NCBI GenBank assembly: GCA_028689775.1 | Contig: JAQVCM010000002.1 | Span: 124,001 to 188,000, forward strand | DNA: 64,000 nucleotides | DNA from: Crocinitomicaceae bacterium | Lineage (GTDB): Bacteria; Bacteroidota; Bacteroidia; Flavobacteriales_D; Crocinitomicaceae | Direction of reading: 5' to 3' | Shown: positions 34,925-44,553 of the stretch, in pieces | How positions within the stretch are numbered: the stretch's first letter is position 1 | Layout of the letters: each line of letters begins with the position of its first letter | Position numbers and translations under genes: made by a program | Notes under the pieces: model-generated | Databases searched by the model: none | The model's input: only the letters and a program-made list of their open reading frames with translations | What the model was told of the DNA's origin: nothing

Positions 34925-35971
34925 TTATGCTTCTTGATCAGATGGAACCGTCATTTCTCCGTTTAGATCGTGAGTCAAAATTTCTACAATTTTCTGAAAA
35001 TCTTTTTCCTTTCCCAAAGCATACATCATTTTGGCAACAGCCGCTTCCGTAGTGATGTCAAATCCGCCAATCACACCAGCTTGCTGGAAAATGGAACTGG
35101 TTTCGTATTTTCCTTGCACAACGCTTCCGGTGCTGCATTGTGTGATGTTGAGTACAATTCCGCCTTGGGCGATGTAATCCAAAATAAGCTTTGTGAAATG
35201 GGGAATTGAAGGTGCATTTCCAGAACCAAAAGTTTCGATGATGATTCCTTTAACGAGGTTAAAATCAAAGATGCTTTCGTAAACTTTTGCATTAAATCCT
35301 GGGAATATTTTAAGAAGTGCAACGCGGTTGTCGAAGCCGGTAAACAGTTGCAAATCTTTCTCTTCCAATTTAGAAACCTGCTGATAACGAATCGAAATTC
35401 CAGCAATCGCTAGTTCTGGGAAATTGGGCGAACTAAAAGCTTCAAATTCGGTTGCAGAAATTTTAGATGTTCGGTTTCCACGATACAAGGAGTATTCGAA
35501 ATAAATGGCAACTTCTTGAATCTTGGCATTTCCAGCAGCATCTTTCGCCGCCGCAATTTCGATCGACGTAATTAGATTTTCCTTTCCGTCTGTGCGAATG
35601 GTTCCAATCGGAAGTTGAGAACCTGTCAAAATCACCGGTTTTTTCAAACCTTGAAGCATAAAACTCAAGGCTGAAGCTGTAAATGCCATCGTATCTGAAC
35701 CGTGCAACACCACAAAACCGTCATGCGATTCATAATTTTCAAATACGATGTTGGCAATTTGAGTCCAATATTCTGGATTCATCTCGGAAGAATCAACTGG
35801 TTTTTCAAACGAAATTGCAGAAAGATTGACATTCAGTCGGTTTAATTCGGGAATTTGATTGGATAAATGGTTAAAATCAAATGCTTTCAAAACGCCTGTC
35901 AGCGGGTCATTGATCATACCGATTGTTCCACCGGTATAAATCATCAGTACATTTGGAATCGTTTCAGACAT
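34925..35971 (-). CDS. ansA: type I (cytoplasmic) L-asparaginase
   Basis: This 348-residue enzyme hydrolyses L-asparagine to aspartate and ammonia. The nucleophile motif TGGTIG (T13, T16) and the second catalytic motif HGSDTM (H90 to T95) are present, along with KPVILTGSQLPIG and VQGKYETS. No signal peptide, so the cytoplasmic type I form. It starts 14 bases after the tatD gene and the two are probably cotranscribed. Confidence 0.94.
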   Translation of the reverse strand: MSETIPNVLMIYTGGTIGMINDPLTGVLKAFDFNHLSNQIPELNRLNVNLSAISFEKPVDSSEMNPEYWTQIANIVFENYESHDGFVVLHGSDTMAFTASALSFMLQGLKKPVILTGSQLPIGTIRTDGKENLITSIEIAAAKDAAGNAKIQEVAIYFEYSLYRGNRTSKISATEFEAFSSPNFPELAIAGISIRYQQVSKLEEKDLQLFTGFDNRVALLKIFPGFNAKVYESIFDFNLVKGIIIETFGSGNAPSIPHFTKLILDYIAQGGIVLNITQCSTGSVVQGKYETSSIFQQAGVIGGFDITTEAAVAKMMYALGKEKDFQKIVEILTHDLNGEMTVPSDQEA

Positions 35972-35985
35972 CTTAAAATTTCAGT

Positions 35986-36765
35986 TTAAAAAAATAATTT
36001 TTCCGCATTTCTACTCGTCGTTTCTGCAATTTGCTCCACGGATACTTCAAAAACATCCGATAATTTTTCCGCTATATAAGGTATGTACGAACTCTCGTTT
36101 CGCTTTCCTCGATTTGGTGAAGGAGCAAGGTACGGTGAATCGGTTTCTAAAATCAGTTCATCCAAAGATAATTCACGAACTACTGCGTCCAATCCTGATT
36201 TCTTAAAAGTCAAAACACCACCAATTCCGAACATAAATCCGCCGTAACTTTGAACTTTTCGAGCATCTTCAAGCGTTCCTGTAAAACAATGAAAAACACC
36301 TTTCAAACGTTCATCGTTGTATTGATCCAAGACTTCGAAAATCTCTGGAAAGGAATCTCTTGCGTGAATCACGATTGGAATTTGCAATTCTTTCGCCCAT
36401 TCAATCTGTTTAATAAACGCCTGAACTTGTTGTTCTTTAAAGGCTTGTTCCCAATAAAGATCTATTCCAATTTCTCCAACGGCAATAAATTTCCGTGCAA
36501 AAAGGTGCTTTTCGATAAGGCTTAATTGTTCTTCCCAGTCTGCGCCAACAGAAGTTGGGTGAAGTCCCATCATGGGGAAACAATTATGTGGATAGCGCGT
36601 TTCTAAATCCAACATTCCAGCAATTGAAGCGACATCGATGTTGGGTAACAACATTTTATGGACACCTGCATCCAAAGAACGCTGAATCATTTCGGTTCGA
36701 TCTTCTTCAAATTTCTCAGAATATAGATGCGTATGCGTATCAATAAATAAGTTTGAATTACTCAC
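35986..36765 (-). CDS. tatD: TatD-family metal-dependent deoxyribonuclease
   Basis: This 259-residue TIM-barrel hydrolase has the metal motif DTHTHLYSEKFEEDR (H11, H13), the catalytic glutamate in AVGEIGIDLY, H in QIPIVIHARDSF and GVFHCFTGTLEDA, and the aspartate of ILETDSPYLAP. TatD proteins are 3'-5' exonucleases linked to repair and DNA degradation. It overlaps the upstream lipoprotein gene by 8 bases. Confidence 0.94.
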   Translation of the reverse strand: MSNSNLFIDTHTHLYSEKFEEDRTEMIQRSLDAGVHKMLLPNIDVASIAGMLDLETRYPHNCFPMMGLHPTSVGADWEEQLSLIEKHLFARKFIAVGEIGIDLYWEQAFKEQQVQAFIKQIEWAKELQIPIVIHARDSFPEIFEVLDQYNDERLKGVFHCFTGTLEDARKVQSYGGFMFGIGGVLTFKKSGLDAVVRELSLDELILETDSPYLAPSPNRGKRNESSYIPYIAEKLSDVFEVSVEQIAETTSRNAEKLFF

Positions 36766-37009
36766 AAGTAGCTTTCATTTTAAGCATTTTTTCTCCACTC
36801 ATTGTTTCAAATTCTTTGCATTTTTCAGCTTTTTCAGCACGTACTTTGAAAATCGTTTCTTTCTGTTCTTGCGTTATTTCTCCTTGAAGTGCCTCAGAAG
36901 TAAGGACGTTTAATTTCTCACTTACTTCTAAGCAGTCACACATTTTATCGTCTCTTCCCGAACAAGCCGTGAAAGAAAACATAGCTACGGATAATATTAA
37001 AATTCGCAT
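36758..37009 (-). CDS. small cysteine-containing lipoprotein
   Basis: This 83-residue protein has a short lipoprotein signal (lipobox FTAC, Cys16), then a helical mature part with cysteines in DKMCDCLEVSEKL, EKCKEF and a C-terminal CE. The stop overlaps the tatD start by 8 bases, so it heads the lipoprotein-tatD-ansA transcript. Similar small helical lipoproteins are frequent in Bacteroidota; no function is known. Confidence 0.75.
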   Translation of the reverse strand: MRILILSVAMFSFTACSGRDDKMCDCLEVSEKLNVLTSEALQGEITQEQKETIFKVRAEKAEKCKEFETMSGEKMLKMKATCE

Positions 37010-37092
37010 AATGAATATTTTTGACCAAAATAATCAATTTTGACGAATCATTCGGTTGTAGTTTGTATTTTTAGCTTTCTAAATAAGTCCGT

Positions 37093-38223
37093 ATGATTTC
37101 AAAATTACCACATGTTGGCACAACGATTTTTACAACCATGTCACAAATGGCTGCCAAATATCAGGCAATCAATCTTTCTCAAGGTTTTCCAAATTTCCCA
37201 GTTGATGAAAAGTTAATTGAGATCTTACAAGAAACGGTTGCTGAAAATGTACATCAATATACGCCCATGGCTGGTAATAATGAACTTTTAGAAGAATTGG
37301 CAAATCTGACTTCCAAGAGCTATCAACGAAAAGTGGAGCCGTCGAAAGAGATTTTAATAACTGCCGGAGCAACACAAGGAATCTTTACAACAATTCAAGC
37401 CTTAATCCACACTGGTGACGAGGTCGTGATTTTAGATCCTGCATACGATTGTTATGCACCTGCTGTTTTATTGGCCGGCGGAAAACCAGTTCACGTCAAC
37501 TTGCGACCAGATTTTACGCCAGATTGGGATAAAATTGAAAGTTCAATTACTTCCAAAACTAAAATGATCATGGTCAATAATCCGCACAACCCAACAGGGA
37601 AAACGTGGTTGATGAGTGACATTGAACAATTAGAAACCATTTTAGAAAAACATCCGCAGGTCATTTTGCTATCGGATGAGGTTTATGAATACATCAGTTT
37701 TGAGAACAAACACATTTCCGCAAACACGCGAGAAAAATTGAAAGAGCGGAGCGTCATCGTTTCGTCTTTTGGAAAAACCTTCCACATTACCGGTTGGAAA
37801 GTAGGATATTTAATTGCTCCTGAAAGTCTGATGATAGAAATCAAAAAGGTTCACCAATTTTTGGTTTTTTCCGTAAATAGCATTGCACAAGTAGCTTTGC
37901 GAAAATATTTACAAGCCACAGACGTAAATACGTTAGGTTCATTCTATCAAGAAAAGAGAGATTACTTCCGTTCCTTGATTTCCAAAAGTAGGTTTGAAAT
38001 CCTGCCTTCTGAAGGAACCTATTTTCAGGTTGTTCGCTATTCGGATATTTCCAAAGAACCAGACACGCAGTTTGCGGAACGTCTGATCAAAGAACACGGC
38101 GTTGCAACCATTCCTTTGTCCGCATTTTATGAAAACAAGTTTGATAATCAATCCATTCGTCTCTGTTTTGCAAAAGACAACGAGACTTTGGAAAAAGCAG
38201 CAGAAAAATTATGTCAAATTTAA
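37093..38223 (+). CDS. methionine aminotransferase (YbdL-like, glutamine transaminase K type)
   Basis: This 376-residue class I PLP aminotransferase starts SKLPHVGTTIFTTMSQMA and INLSQGFPNFPVD, the YbdL signature. Other motifs are GATQGIF, NPHNPTGKTW, LSDEVYEYI and the PLP lysine K228 in SSFGKTFHITGWKVGYL. YbdL-like enzymes aminate the keto acid of methionine (KMTB), often from glutamine. It overlaps the downstream omega-amidase gene by 13 bases, fitting a salvage couple: glutamine donor gives alpha-ketoglutaramate, which the omega-amidase then hydrolyses (established logic; coupling here inferred). Confidence 0.93.
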   Translation: MISKLPHVGTTIFTTMSQMAAKYQAINLSQGFPNFPVDEKLIEILQETVAENVHQYTPMAGNNELLEELANLTSKSYQRKVEPSKEILITAGATQGIFTTIQALIHTGDEVVILDPAYDCYAPAVLLAGGKPVHVNLRPDFTPDWDKIESSITSKTKMIMVNNPHNPTGKTWLMSDIEQLETILEKHPQVILLSDEVYEYISFENKHISANTREKLKERSVIVSSFGKTFHITGWKVGYLIAPESLMIEIKKVHQFLVFSVNSIAQVALRKYLQATDVNTLGSFYQEKRDYFRSLISKSRFEILPSEGTYFQVVRYSDISKEPDTQFAERLIKEHGVATIPLSAFYENKFDNQSIRLCFAKDNETLEKAAEKLCQI

Positions 38224-38996
38224 ACGTATCCTTGGTTCAAACCGAGCAATTTTGGGAAGATAAGCAAGCTAATTATGCGCATTTGAATCAAGTTCTTTCT
38301 GAAATTGGTGAAACAGATATCATTGTGCTACCAGAAATGTTCAATACGGGTTTTAGTATGAATCCCTCAGCGCTGGCAGAAGAAATGTCAACTTCTGAAG
38401 CTTTCAACTGGTTAAAAAGTAAAGCAGCACAAAAATCAAGCGCGATTTACACCTCTTTCATGGTGAAAGAAAACGATTGCTTTTATAACCGTGGAATTTT
38501 TATGCTTCCATCTGGAGAATATGTTAAATACGACAAGCGCCAACTTTTTAGTTTGGCAGGCGAAGACCACGTTTTTTCAGCAGGTAAGGAAAAAGTGATT
38601 GTTGAATACAAAGGTTGGAAAATCTTACTTCAGATCTGTTACGATTTACGTTTCCCTGAAATTCAAAGAAATCAATTAGACGAATTTCAAAAACCTGAAT
38701 ACGACCTATTATTAACCGTTGCGAATTGGCCAAAAAGTAGATCCTTGCATTGGAAAACCTTGTTAACCGCAAGAGCGATTGAAAATCAATGTTATGTAGT
38801 TGGAGTAAACCGTGTTGGAACGGATGGAAAAGGCTTGGAATATTCTGGAGACTCAGTCTCAGTAGATCCTTTGGGCAACCAAGAAGGTTGTAATGCAGGA
38901 GAAGAAAAGATTATTGTGACCTCCTTGAGTCTTGAAAAATTAACAAGTGTTCGGAACCTAATTCCATTTTTAAAAGACATTTCAATCACACAGTAA
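38211..38996 (+). CDS. omega-amidase (YafV/Nit2-type nitrilase family)
   Basis: This 261-residue C-N hydrolase has the catalytic triad E42 (LPEMFNTGFSM), K109 (YDKRQLF) and C143 (QICYDLRFPE). YafV/Nit2-type omega-amidases deamidate alpha-ketoglutaramate and alpha-ketosuccinamate. It starts inside the end of the aminotransferase gene, so the two enzymes are coupled in expression and probably in the same pathway of methionine/glutamine transamination. Confidence 0.93.
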   Translation: MSNLNVSLVQTEQFWEDKQANYAHLNQVLSEIGETDIIVLPEMFNTGFSMNPSALAEEMSTSEAFNWLKSKAAQKSSAIYTSFMVKENDCFYNRGIFMLPSGEYVKYDKRQLFSLAGEDHVFSAGKEKVIVEYKGWKILLQICYDLRFPEIQRNQLDEFQKPEYDLLLTVANWPKSRSLHWKTLLTARAIENQCYVVGVNRVGTDGKGLEYSGDSVSVDPLGNQEGCNAGEEKIIVTSLSLEKLTSVRNLIPFLKDISITQ

Positions 38997-39084
38997 GGTT
39001 CACCGTTGATTCTTACTCAAAAAGTTATTTATCAGTTAATTGTTAAATATACCTGACGAAGTCGATTTTAAAAATAAAAAATGG

Positions 39085-39092
39085 TATATTTG
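39085..39092 (+). promoter_or_regulatory. candidate -7 box of the T9SS cargo gene
   Basis: TATATTTG matches TAnnTTTG, 21 bases before the ATG at 39113. The -33 region is only T-rich without a clear TTG. Confidence 0.45.
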
Positions 39093-39112
39093 TTTTACTT
39101 AAATTTAAAATT

Positions 39113-40975
39113 ATGAAAAAAAGATTTACTTTATTGTCAGTATTGACAATTGCTTCATCTCTTTCATTTGCTCAGAACTTCCCAACTCTGAATACGATGA
39201 AGATGAATCCTTCAAAAATTGCGCTTAATACAGCGACAGAAACAAACGGAACAATTACTCCTAAAGCAGGTGGTGATTTAATCTGGGAAAACAATTTCGC
39301 TACTACAGATCCAGCTTGGACAATGGGCAACGTTGCTCCAGGTGTTCAAGGTGCATGGCAAACAGGAGCATATCCTACTGACATGACTGATTACATGGGT
39401 GCTTTCCCAAATGGTATTGCTCCAATGGGAACTTTCAACGGTGTTCAATACTTATTAACTGCATCTGCTGCTAACCCAGTTGGTTTGCAAAATGCATACT
39501 TAGAAAGTGCTACAATTGACTTGTCAGCTGCAGCAATGGTAACAGTTTCTTGGGACCAAATTTACAGAAGATTTAACCACGACGTTACTTATGTTGATGT
39601 ATCAACAAACAACGGAACAACTTGGACTTCTTACCAAGTTAATGGAAGTGTTACTCCAAACGCAAGTGCTGTGAAAAACACAGTTAACTTAAACATTCCT
39701 ACAGCTTCTTCTACGACTTGTAAAATTCGTTTTAGATGGGAAAGTTTAACTGCTGATAACGACTATGGTTCTGGTTACGGTTGGGCAATTGACAACGTGA
39801 AAATTACGGAAGGTTACTTAAACAACGTTGGTTTGTTAAACCTTTATTCTGTTGTTGGTTCACAAGAACTTACTTACACGAGAATGCCAGTTGCACAAGC
39901 TGCAGTAGCAGGAAATATTTCTTTTGGTGCTCGTGTTAAAAACACAGGAATTAACGCACAAGATATCGTTTTAAAAATGACAAGTGGTGCTTACGATCAG
40001 TCTAGTGCTGCAGTAAACGTTACTTCTTTGATGGTTGATACTTTAGAAGTTGTTCCAGCAAATGGTTTCCCAGTACCTAGTACAATCGGTACAAGTACAA
40101 TTACAGGTACTTTAATTACAGGAAACACATTGGCGTTCACTTCTGATGATGCTGCTTCCTTGAAATTAGATGTAACAAACAATATTTATGCTGCTGATAG
40201 CTATGATGGAACTCCTGCTTCTTTATCAGGAAGTTTTACAGGATGGCAAAATGGTGTTGGTGATGCAGAAATTGGAACTTACTTCGAAATGTTCGCTGAC
40301 GCTTCAATTGGTGCGATCCAAATCGGTATTGCTAACGTTTCAACGGCAAACCAAGGTCAATACATCGGTAAAACAGTTCGTGGTAAAATTTACGAAGTAG
40401 AAGGTGGTGTTGCAACATTATTAGATGCAAGTTACGAAGCTACAGTTTCTGCTTCTAGTTTCGGAAATATCGTTAATGCTTACATGATTAACCAATTGCC
40501 TTTAGAAGCTGGTAAATTATACTTAGTTACTGCTGCGTTCTCTGAAGGTGCTGAAGTTCCAATCGCAATGGCTGGTACTACAATCGGTGGTTCAGTTGCT
40601 GGTTTCAACGGTGGAACAATCACTGGTCTTCGTGCTTCTGATGAAGCTGCTAACTTAGTAAGATGTCCTGTTGTTCGTTTGGATTTCACAAACTACACAG
40701 GAGTTGAAGCTATCGCTGCTCAGTATGACTTAAATGTATATCCAAACCCATTCTCAGCGAATACTGAGGTTGCTTTTGAATTGAAAAATGATGCAAATGT
40801 ATCTATCAATGTAACGGATATTACAGGAAGAACTGTTGCTACTGTTGATTCTCAAATGTACACTTCTGGTGCTCACAAAGTTTCTGTTAACGGAACAAAC
40901 TTGACTGCTGGTGTTTACAACTGTACAATTACAATTGGTAACAACGTAATCACAAAAAGAATCGTTAAGAAATAA
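39113..40975 (+). CDS. T9SS-exported surface protein with MAM/jelly-roll-like domain
   Basis: This 620-residue protein has a signal peptide (MKKRFTLLSVLTIASSLSFAQ), an N-terminal beta-rich module (about 50-235) with WDQIYRRFNHDVTYVDVST and FRWESLTADNDYGSGYGWAI, ending WAIDNVKI like MAM/choice-of-anchor domains, two more beta-rich segments, and a C-terminal T9SS type A sorting domain (about 540-620; LNVYPNPFSANTEVAFEL through NNVITKRIVKK). The codon choice appears unusually uniform, rich in preferred codons, which suggests high expression (impression, not calculated). It has its own promoter and terminator. Confidence 0.9.
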   Translation: MKKRFTLLSVLTIASSLSFAQNFPTLNTMKMNPSKIALNTATETNGTITPKAGGDLIWENNFATTDPAWTMGNVAPGVQGAWQTGAYPTDMTDYMGAFPNGIAPMGTFNGVQYLLTASAANPVGLQNAYLESATIDLSAAAMVTVSWDQIYRRFNHDVTYVDVSTNNGTTWTSYQVNGSVTPNASAVKNTVNLNIPTASSTTCKIRFRWESLTADNDYGSGYGWAIDNVKITEGYLNNVGLLNLYSVVGSQELTYTRMPVAQAAVAGNISFGARVKNTGINAQDIVLKMTSGAYDQSSAAVNVTSLMVDTLEVVPANGFPVPSTIGTSTITGTLITGNTLAFTSDDAASLKLDVTNNIYAADSYDGTPASLSGSFTGWQNGVGDAEIGTYFEMFADASIGAIQIGIANVSTANQGQYIGKTVRGKIYEVEGGVATLLDASYEATVSASSFGNIVNAYMINQLPLEAGKLYLVTAAFSEGAEVPIAMAGTTIGGSVAGFNGGTITGLRASDEAANLVRCPVVRLDFTNYTGVEAIAAQYDLNVYPNPFSANTEVAFELKNDANVSINVTDITGRTVATVDSQMYTSGAHKVSVNGTNLTAGVYNCTITIGNNVITKRIVKK

Positions 40976-41539
40976 TTCTTAGTCGACTATAATTGAAAGA
41001 GGCTAGTATTTTACTAGCCTCTTTTTTTACGCCTTGTTTTTTAAAAAAATTAAAGACTAATCGTATTTTAGCTCAATAATTCCGAAGGGATGACATTTTT
41101 ACGCGAATGAATAACATCACTCGCTCCCGATACGTATCAGGAGGGTTTTAAAAAAAAACGAATCTCTTTTTTAAAATAATTTCAGTCCTTCAGACTTTTA
41201 AAAAAATAAGAAATGATCTTCAAGAACATCGCTGTACCGAATTCTACAAAGGCAGAAGAAATAGTCTGTCAATCCTAAGAATGGGTGTTTGATGAATCTG
41301 ATCAGTCTATCATCTTCTTTCACGCCGTTATTCAATAATTTGAAGTGGTGTCAACCAACATGGCAAAGAAGTGAGACTCCAGCTCACCGGAGATACCAGA
41401 ACAAGGATAGAGGCAAGGTTTAATCCACTTATCGTTTATCGTAATGATTCTAAAATACCGATTTTTCCGCAGGTAAAAGTAGAAAGATAAATAGCTTTAA
41501 GATTATCAGTTGCTTGCGAATTAACAACTCAGATAATAA
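40976..41539. other. long intergenic region with palindrome and possible gene relic
   Basis: After the terminator lies the palindrome CTCCCGATACGTATCAGGAG (41124-41143), a type frequent between Bacteroidota genes. On the minus strand, about 41198-41353 reads open for 52 codons (KEDDRLIRFIKHPFLGLTDY) and about 41345-41430 reads SGELESHFFAMLVDTTS in another frame, so it may be a decayed gene. No start or family is recognised. Confidence 0.4.
40996..41028 (+). terminator. intrinsic terminator
   Basis: AAAGAGGCTAGTA pairs with TACTAGCCTCTTT around a TTT loop, followed by seven T. It ends the T9SS cargo gene. Confidence 0.9.
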
Positions 41540-42970
41540 TTAATAATTCCGCTTATCACTCCCCAATCTTCTGTGAATTCCAACAGTCAATTGTGTTTTG
41601 TTTAACTGATTTCCTTCCGTGTTTGAAAATATAAAACGTGGTTCTATAAATGCTTCCCAATCTTGGTAAATTGTTTTCGAAACGTGAAGACCAATTTGAA
41701 GTGCATGATACGTAATTCCTCGACCAATGTTGAAATTGTATTCTTCAGGACGTTGTGTATATGGCTTATAAATATCTCCACCAAACGCAATATTGCTATA
41801 GATGGTGTCCATACCTTTGAGATAAACTTGTGCCCAAACTGAGAAATTCCAATCTTTTCTGCGCACGCTTACTTCTTGATAAAACTCAACAAATCCTGCA
41901 CCCAATGGATGTGCCACAGGAAGGTATTGATTCCCATAAACACTGTTTGGGTTGATTTGAGAATAGGTGAAAGGGCGTATTAAATTGAATTCGCTTCGGA
42001 TAAAATAGGCTTGCATGTTCTTTTCAAAGGATGTTTTATATCCCAATTGGAAACCATATTTATTTGCCCACCAGCGTTTCCTAGCCTTGATTTCAAGTAA
42101 GGAAAACTCATCTAAAACTACTTGTCCATAAAACATATTTCTTTTCCATTGATACGAAGTCTGAAAACCAATAAGCACATTGTCGGTTGAACCAATGCTA
42201 TATTCTTGAGGTCGGTAAAAAATAAATGGATTCAAATATTCGATTTCAATTCCACGGTTGTATAAAGTGTCTCGCATGTCGTAAACAACAGTTTCAAAAA
42301 TACCTACCGACCAGTTTTTATTTACTTTATAACTCAAGTAATGCGAGCTGTTTGCTTTCGGAGAAAATTGATCATTCGTTTTTTCCCTCCAAATTTGTTG
42401 CATGAAATGATATTCCAATCGCCATAATTTAGCACGCATACTTGCAAATGGAGAAGGAATCCCTTGATTCCCCATCAAAAGTGAACGATCACCTTCGCCA
42501 ATAAATAAGTGGTCTAATCCTGCTTGGAATTGGATGTACTTGTTTGGTTCATAAACCATTCTACCTCTTAAATCATGGTAAAGCGTTTGTCCATTTCCCA
42601 AATCTGTATTTAGAAACGCTTTGGATTGAAGCAAGGATTGATAAGGATTTAATTCTTGATTGCTGTAGCCAACGCGATAATCGGTCATCAAGCGCAATTT
42701 TTGTTTCCAATTGACTCTTAATTGTAAATCTGCTCCGCTGCGAATTTTAAATAGATTATTCTGATATGCTCCCAATACATCAGGTGCTGCTTTGAATCGA
42801 ATAGTTGAAATGCTGTCTTGTCCAAGTGAATCGATTTGGTAAAAGGTGTTTGATTTAACTGAACTGTGTCCCAATCCATTTTGAATCCAATGGTATTCAA
42901 CAGGATTGATTTGGGCAAACAGAGACGAAGCCGAAATGAGTAAAACGAGGTTTATAAGTGTCTTCATCAA
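41540..42970 (-). CDS. RemB/Wzi-like outer-membrane barrel protein
   Basis: This 476-residue exported protein has a signal peptide (MMKTLINLVLLISASSLFAQ). It has the pattern IQFQAGLDHLFIGEGDRSLL and GNQYLPVAHPLGAGFVEFYQE typical of the capsule-assembly Wzi / gliding-motility RemB group, in which barrels occur in tandem in flavobacteria. Alternating strands predict a large outer-membrane barrel. It overlaps the upstream relative by 4 bases. RemB is named from F. johnsoniae gliding; that role here is inference. Confidence 0.75.
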   Translation of the reverse strand: MMKTLINLVLLISASSLFAQINPVEYHWIQNGLGHSSVKSNTFYQIDSLGQDSISTIRFKAAPDVLGAYQNNLFKIRSGADLQLRVNWKQKLRLMTDYRVGYSNQELNPYQSLLQSKAFLNTDLGNGQTLYHDLRGRMVYEPNKYIQFQAGLDHLFIGEGDRSLLMGNQGIPSPFASMRAKLWRLEYHFMQQIWREKTNDQFSPKANSSHYLSYKVNKNWSVGIFETVVYDMRDTLYNRGIEIEYLNPFIFYRPQEYSIGSTDNVLIGFQTSYQWKRNMFYGQVVLDEFSLLEIKARKRWWANKYGFQLGYKTSFEKNMQAYFIRSEFNLIRPFTYSQINPNSVYGNQYLPVAHPLGAGFVEFYQEVSVRRKDWNFSVWAQVYLKGMDTIYSNIAFGGDIYKPYTQRPEEYNFNIGRGITYHALQIGLHVSKTIYQDWEAFIEPRFIFSNTEGNQLNKTQLTVGIHRRLGSDKRNY

Positions 42971-44550
42971 AAGTCGAAATATGAATTAGTAATGCCCGTT
43001 TTAAAACCAACGAGGATCATTTGATCGCTCTCTTTTCTGAAAGCGGAGTTATATGCCCTTCCTTTCCAGGCAATGAAAAATTGCGCATTATACCTTCTGT
43101 TTACTCTCCAGCCAAGTTCAACACTTTGTACAATCGTATTTGGAGTTGCTATTTTTGTAGTCGATGTGTTTAAGAAAATAGAGTTTGCAGAAAATGGAAT
43201 GCTATCGTTTCCTCCAAGATTCCCGTAAAGAATGGTGCTGGATTGAATGTAGAAACGTTGGTATTCATAATCCAAGCGCAAAACGCCTTCGCCAAAATTA
43301 TTTCCTTTCGGATGTGCCAATGGAATGTTGCTGTTGCTATAACTCAGTTTTGGATTTACATCCGAATAAAAATGTTCAGGTACGTAATTGAATTCTACTT
43401 GTGCGTGTAAATTCTTCACCTTTAATATCTCGAAAAAATGAACGCCTAATTGTCCAGCAACTAAGTACTTTTTGTCCATTTTATCAAGTACTACTTGACC
43501 GTATAAGCGGGTTTTATTGAGGGCTAAGTCTAGGTTTAATCCTGTAATTCCGTTGAATTTTTTAGAATCTCCAAACAACGCATCGTTTTGAACCAAAGGA
43601 ATTGGTATCAACATTTGCCATTCGACACCGTGTCGAATGAGAGAATCTCCACGAAGCTGATTTCCTGCGGTAAATAAACTGATTGAGAAATTCTCTGTTG
43701 GTTTGAAGGTCAAATAACTTAACGCAAATAATTTGGTTTCATACGGAGATTCAACTGCTTTGGTTCTTGGTTTTCGATACAGGTTGTTGTTTTTCTGAAA
43801 CAGGACGTCAAAACGCCATTTGGGTAAAAAGTTCCATTTGACTTTAAAATTTGGAGAAACAGCACTGTTGTCGGAAAGCAAGAGAGAACGATATCCCGAA
43901 CCGATGAAATGTTGGTTGTTTCCTAGCTCTATTCTCAATTTTGTGTTTACCTGATACGCCAAACTACCGATGGAATAGGCATAATCAAATCCATCTCCCT
44001 TAAAAGGTTTGGTTCGTGCACCGCCAGGAACGAAGGCATTTTGAAGTGAGTAAGCATTGCTACCAACGTATAATTCTCCTCTGGATTTAAAATAATTTGC
44101 TTCGTAATTCATGAAACGGTTTTGGTTTTCTGCAAAAATAAAGTTGAAACTAAATTTTTTGAGCAAAGAACCTTCAACATAAAGACCTCTTGTGTTATTA
44201 AACAAACGAGATTTATTGGGATCCGACGTTTCCTTTCCAAGTGCAATGTTCATGAAGGGACTGATCATGATAGTTCCTTCTTCTTTCTGAATGTTCAACC
44301 AGTGCTTTTTGAAAAGCCATTCGGTAAACTCATAATATTGCAGGGTAGAATCTCGAATAACAAAGGGCAAGTTTATTTGACTTTCATTTGCTGGATAAAA
44401 TGTTTCAATGGATTTCCCCCCTGAATTTTCAATGAATTTCTCTTTGTAAAATGAGTTCAATGGAATGCTTTTCTGCTGTGCCAAGACGGGTGAGAAACTG
44501 AAAACAAGGATTAGAAATTTTAGTATTCTAAGCTGAAGAATTTCTTTCAT
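42967..44550 (-). CDS. RemB/Wzi-like outer-membrane barrel protein
   Basis: This 527-residue protein has an N-terminal signal (LKFLILVFSFSPVLAQ) and the hallmark LGNNQHFIGSGYRSLLLSD with SNIPLAHPKGNNFGEGVLRL, shared with the downstream relative. It contains the RLYGQVVLDKM segment (compare FYGQVVLDEF downstream), showing common ancestry. It sits 3 bases after cysQ and overlaps the next gene, so the three are one operon. Role probably in surface polysaccharide or motility apparatus; unproven. Confidence 0.78.
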   Translation of the reverse strand: MKEILQLRILKFLILVFSFSPVLAQQKSIPLNSFYKEKFIENSGGKSIETFYPANESQINLPFVIRDSTLQYYEFTEWLFKKHWLNIQKEEGTIMISPFMNIALGKETSDPNKSRLFNNTRGLYVEGSLLKKFSFNFIFAENQNRFMNYEANYFKSRGELYVGSNAYSLQNAFVPGGARTKPFKGDGFDYAYSIGSLAYQVNTKLRIELGNNQHFIGSGYRSLLLSDNSAVSPNFKVKWNFLPKWRFDVLFQKNNNLYRKPRTKAVESPYETKLFALSYLTFKPTENFSISLFTAGNQLRGDSLIRHGVEWQMLIPIPLVQNDALFGDSKKFNGITGLNLDLALNKTRLYGQVVLDKMDKKYLVAGQLGVHFFEILKVKNLHAQVEFNYVPEHFYSDVNPKLSYSNSNIPLAHPKGNNFGEGVLRLDYEYQRFYIQSSTILYGNLGGNDSIPFSANSIFLNTSTTKIATPNTIVQSVELGWRVNRRYNAQFFIAWKGRAYNSAFRKESDQMILVGFKTGITNSYFDF

Positions 44551-44553
44551 TTT

